Of a DNA stretch of 64,000 nucleotides, positions 63,363 through 64,000 are shown piece after piece (the first letter of the stretch is position 1; every line of letters begins with the position of its first letter). The notes below the pieces were generated by a model. That model was not told the origin of the DNA. It did no database searches and saw only the letters and a list, made by a program, of their open reading frames with translations. The DNA comes from Streptomyces mirabilis (GTDB taxonomy: Bacteria > Actinomycetota > Actinomycetes > Streptomycetales > Streptomycetaceae): the NCBI RefSeq assembly GCF_039503195.1, contig NZ_JBCJKP010000001.1:7688001-7752000 (forward strand), written 5' to 3'. Made by a program: the position numbers and the translations under genes.

Positions 63363-64000
63363 TTACGCGGCGTTTTCGCGTACCGCCGTCACCGCCTTGC
63401 GTGCCGCGACCAGGATGGGGTCCCACACGGGTGAGAACGGGGGTGCGTAGCCCAGGTCCAGGGATGTCATCTGTTCCACCGTCATGCCCGCGGTCAGCGC
63501 CACCGCGGCGATGTCGACCCGCTTCGCCGCGCCTTCGCCGCCGACGATCTGCACGCCGAGCAGCCGCCCCGTGCGGCGCTCGGCGAGCATCTTCACCGTC
63601 ATGAGGTCCGCGTCCGGGTAGTAGCCCGCGCGGCTGGTCGACTCGATGGTGACGGCCTCGAACCGCAGGCCCGCCCGGTGCGCGTCCTTCTCGCGCAGCC
63701 CGGTGCGGGCGATCTCCAGATCGCAGACCTTGCTCACGGCCGTACCGACGACACCGGGGAAGGTCGCGTACCCGCCGCCCACATTGGAGCCGATGACCTG
63801 CCCGTGCTTGTTGGCGTGCGTGCCCAGCGCGATGTGCCGTTCGCGTCCCGAGATCAGGTCGAGCACCTCGACGCAGTCGCCGCCGGCCCAGATGTTCTCG
63901 TGTCCCCGCACCCGCATCGCCAGGTCGGTGAGCAGCCCGCCGTGCTCGCCCAGGGGGAGTCCCGCGGCCCGTGCGAGCGTGGTCTCGGGGCGTACGCCGA
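63363..64000 (-). CDS. FAD-dependent pyridine nucleotide-disulfide oxidoreductase (C-terminal part)
   Basis: About 212 C-terminal residues are in the window; the N-terminus lies beyond the right edge. HENIWAGGDCVEVLDLISGR is the second FAD-binding GD motif, HIALGTHANKHGQVIGSNVG follows, and from about TAVSKVCDLEIARTGLREKD onward is the dimerisation domain (TRAGYYPDADLMTVKMLAER type). This layout fits the NADH oxidase/CoA-disulfide reductase family. The active-site cysteine would be in the missing part, so the exact activity is undetermined. Confidence 0.85.
   Translation of the reverse strand, partial: GVRPETTLARAAGLPLGEHGGLLTDLAMRVRGHENIWAGGDCVEVLDLISGRERHIALGTHANKHGQVIGSNVGGGYATFPGVVGTAVSKVCDLEIARTGLREKDAHRAGLRFEAVTIESTSRAGYYPDADLMTVKMLAERRTGRLLGVQIVGGEGAAKRVDIAAVALTAGMTVEQMTSLDLGYAPPFSPVWDPILVAARKAVTAVRENAA

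Overview
The window is chromosomal DNA of a Streptomyces or close relative. It is very GC-rich (not computed), uses GTG starts freely and has GGAGG-type ribosome sites. It carries lineage-typical genes: the sporulation regulator whiI, small DUF5999, DUF4236, DUF3000 and DUF6299 proteins, rok7B7-xylFGH and an HTH-MurA fusion. From memory, the order matches the S. coelicolor core region around SCO5975-SCO6034 (murA2 SCO5998, acnA SCO5999, ngcEFG SCO6005-6007, rok7B7 SCO6008, xylFGH SCO6009-6011, dxs SCO6013, fadBA SCO6026/6027, whiI SCO6029, hemE SCO6031). I saw no rRNA, tRNA, CRISPR array, transposase or phage gene.

Layout. 0-2 kb: an NAD-kinase-like gene (cut by the edge) translationally coupled to an SPFH protein, with a tandem operator upstream. 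2-6.1 kb: arginine deiminase, ornithine carbamoyltransferase and an APC permease. 6.1-14.6 kb: an aromatic acyl-CoA cluster that fits the 2-aminobenzoyl-CoA (anthranilate) route: CoA ligase, hybrid flavin monooxygenase/reductase, enoyl-CoA hydratase, acyl-CoA dehydrogenase, RidA-type deaminase and a PaaX regulator. A cysN relic is embedded in it. Both main promoters carry the same 13-bp motif. 14.6-19.3 kb: small proteins, the HTH-MurA fusion, an XRE/MmyB regulator and a GNAT. 19.3-22.2 kb: aconitase behind two overlapping iron boxes and a palindrome. 22.2-29.1 kb: a LuxR/TrmB-type regulator, a large secreted subtilase and an orphan histidine kinase.

29.1-30.4 kb is a gene-poor regulatory island: a strong promoter with an operator, a broken open frame, three tandem LacI-type operators, an exact CebR box, and the tail of a secreted protein followed by a terminator. 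It looks like the scar of one or two lost carbohydrate-response genes. 30.4-37.6 kb: two convergent secreted GH92 alpha-mannosidases whose promoters share the palindrome GACAACGTTGTC. 38-41.5 kb: an amino-sugar ABC importer (ngcEFG-like), divergent from the second mannosidase. 41.5-46.7 kb: a 14-bp tandem repeat array, rok7B7 and the xylose importer xylFGH. Together 29-47 kb forms a sugar-scavenging block for mannan or glycoprotein, chitin-derived sugars and xylose.

46.7-64 kb is mostly housekeeping: dxs, an amino-acid permease, a GT39-like membrane glycosyltransferase, a NYN/PIN-like protein, a beta-propeller-like protein, fadBA, an RNase D-like nuclease, whiI with a recognisable sigma-WhiG promoter, a DUF3000 gene, hemE, a rhomboid protease, a small unknown protein and an FAD oxidoreductase cut by the right edge. 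Many convergent gene pairs are separated by perfect hairpin terminators, and four copies of a short dispersed intergenic repeat are present.

All calls come from reading translations, motifs and DNA symmetry by eye. No database search was run.
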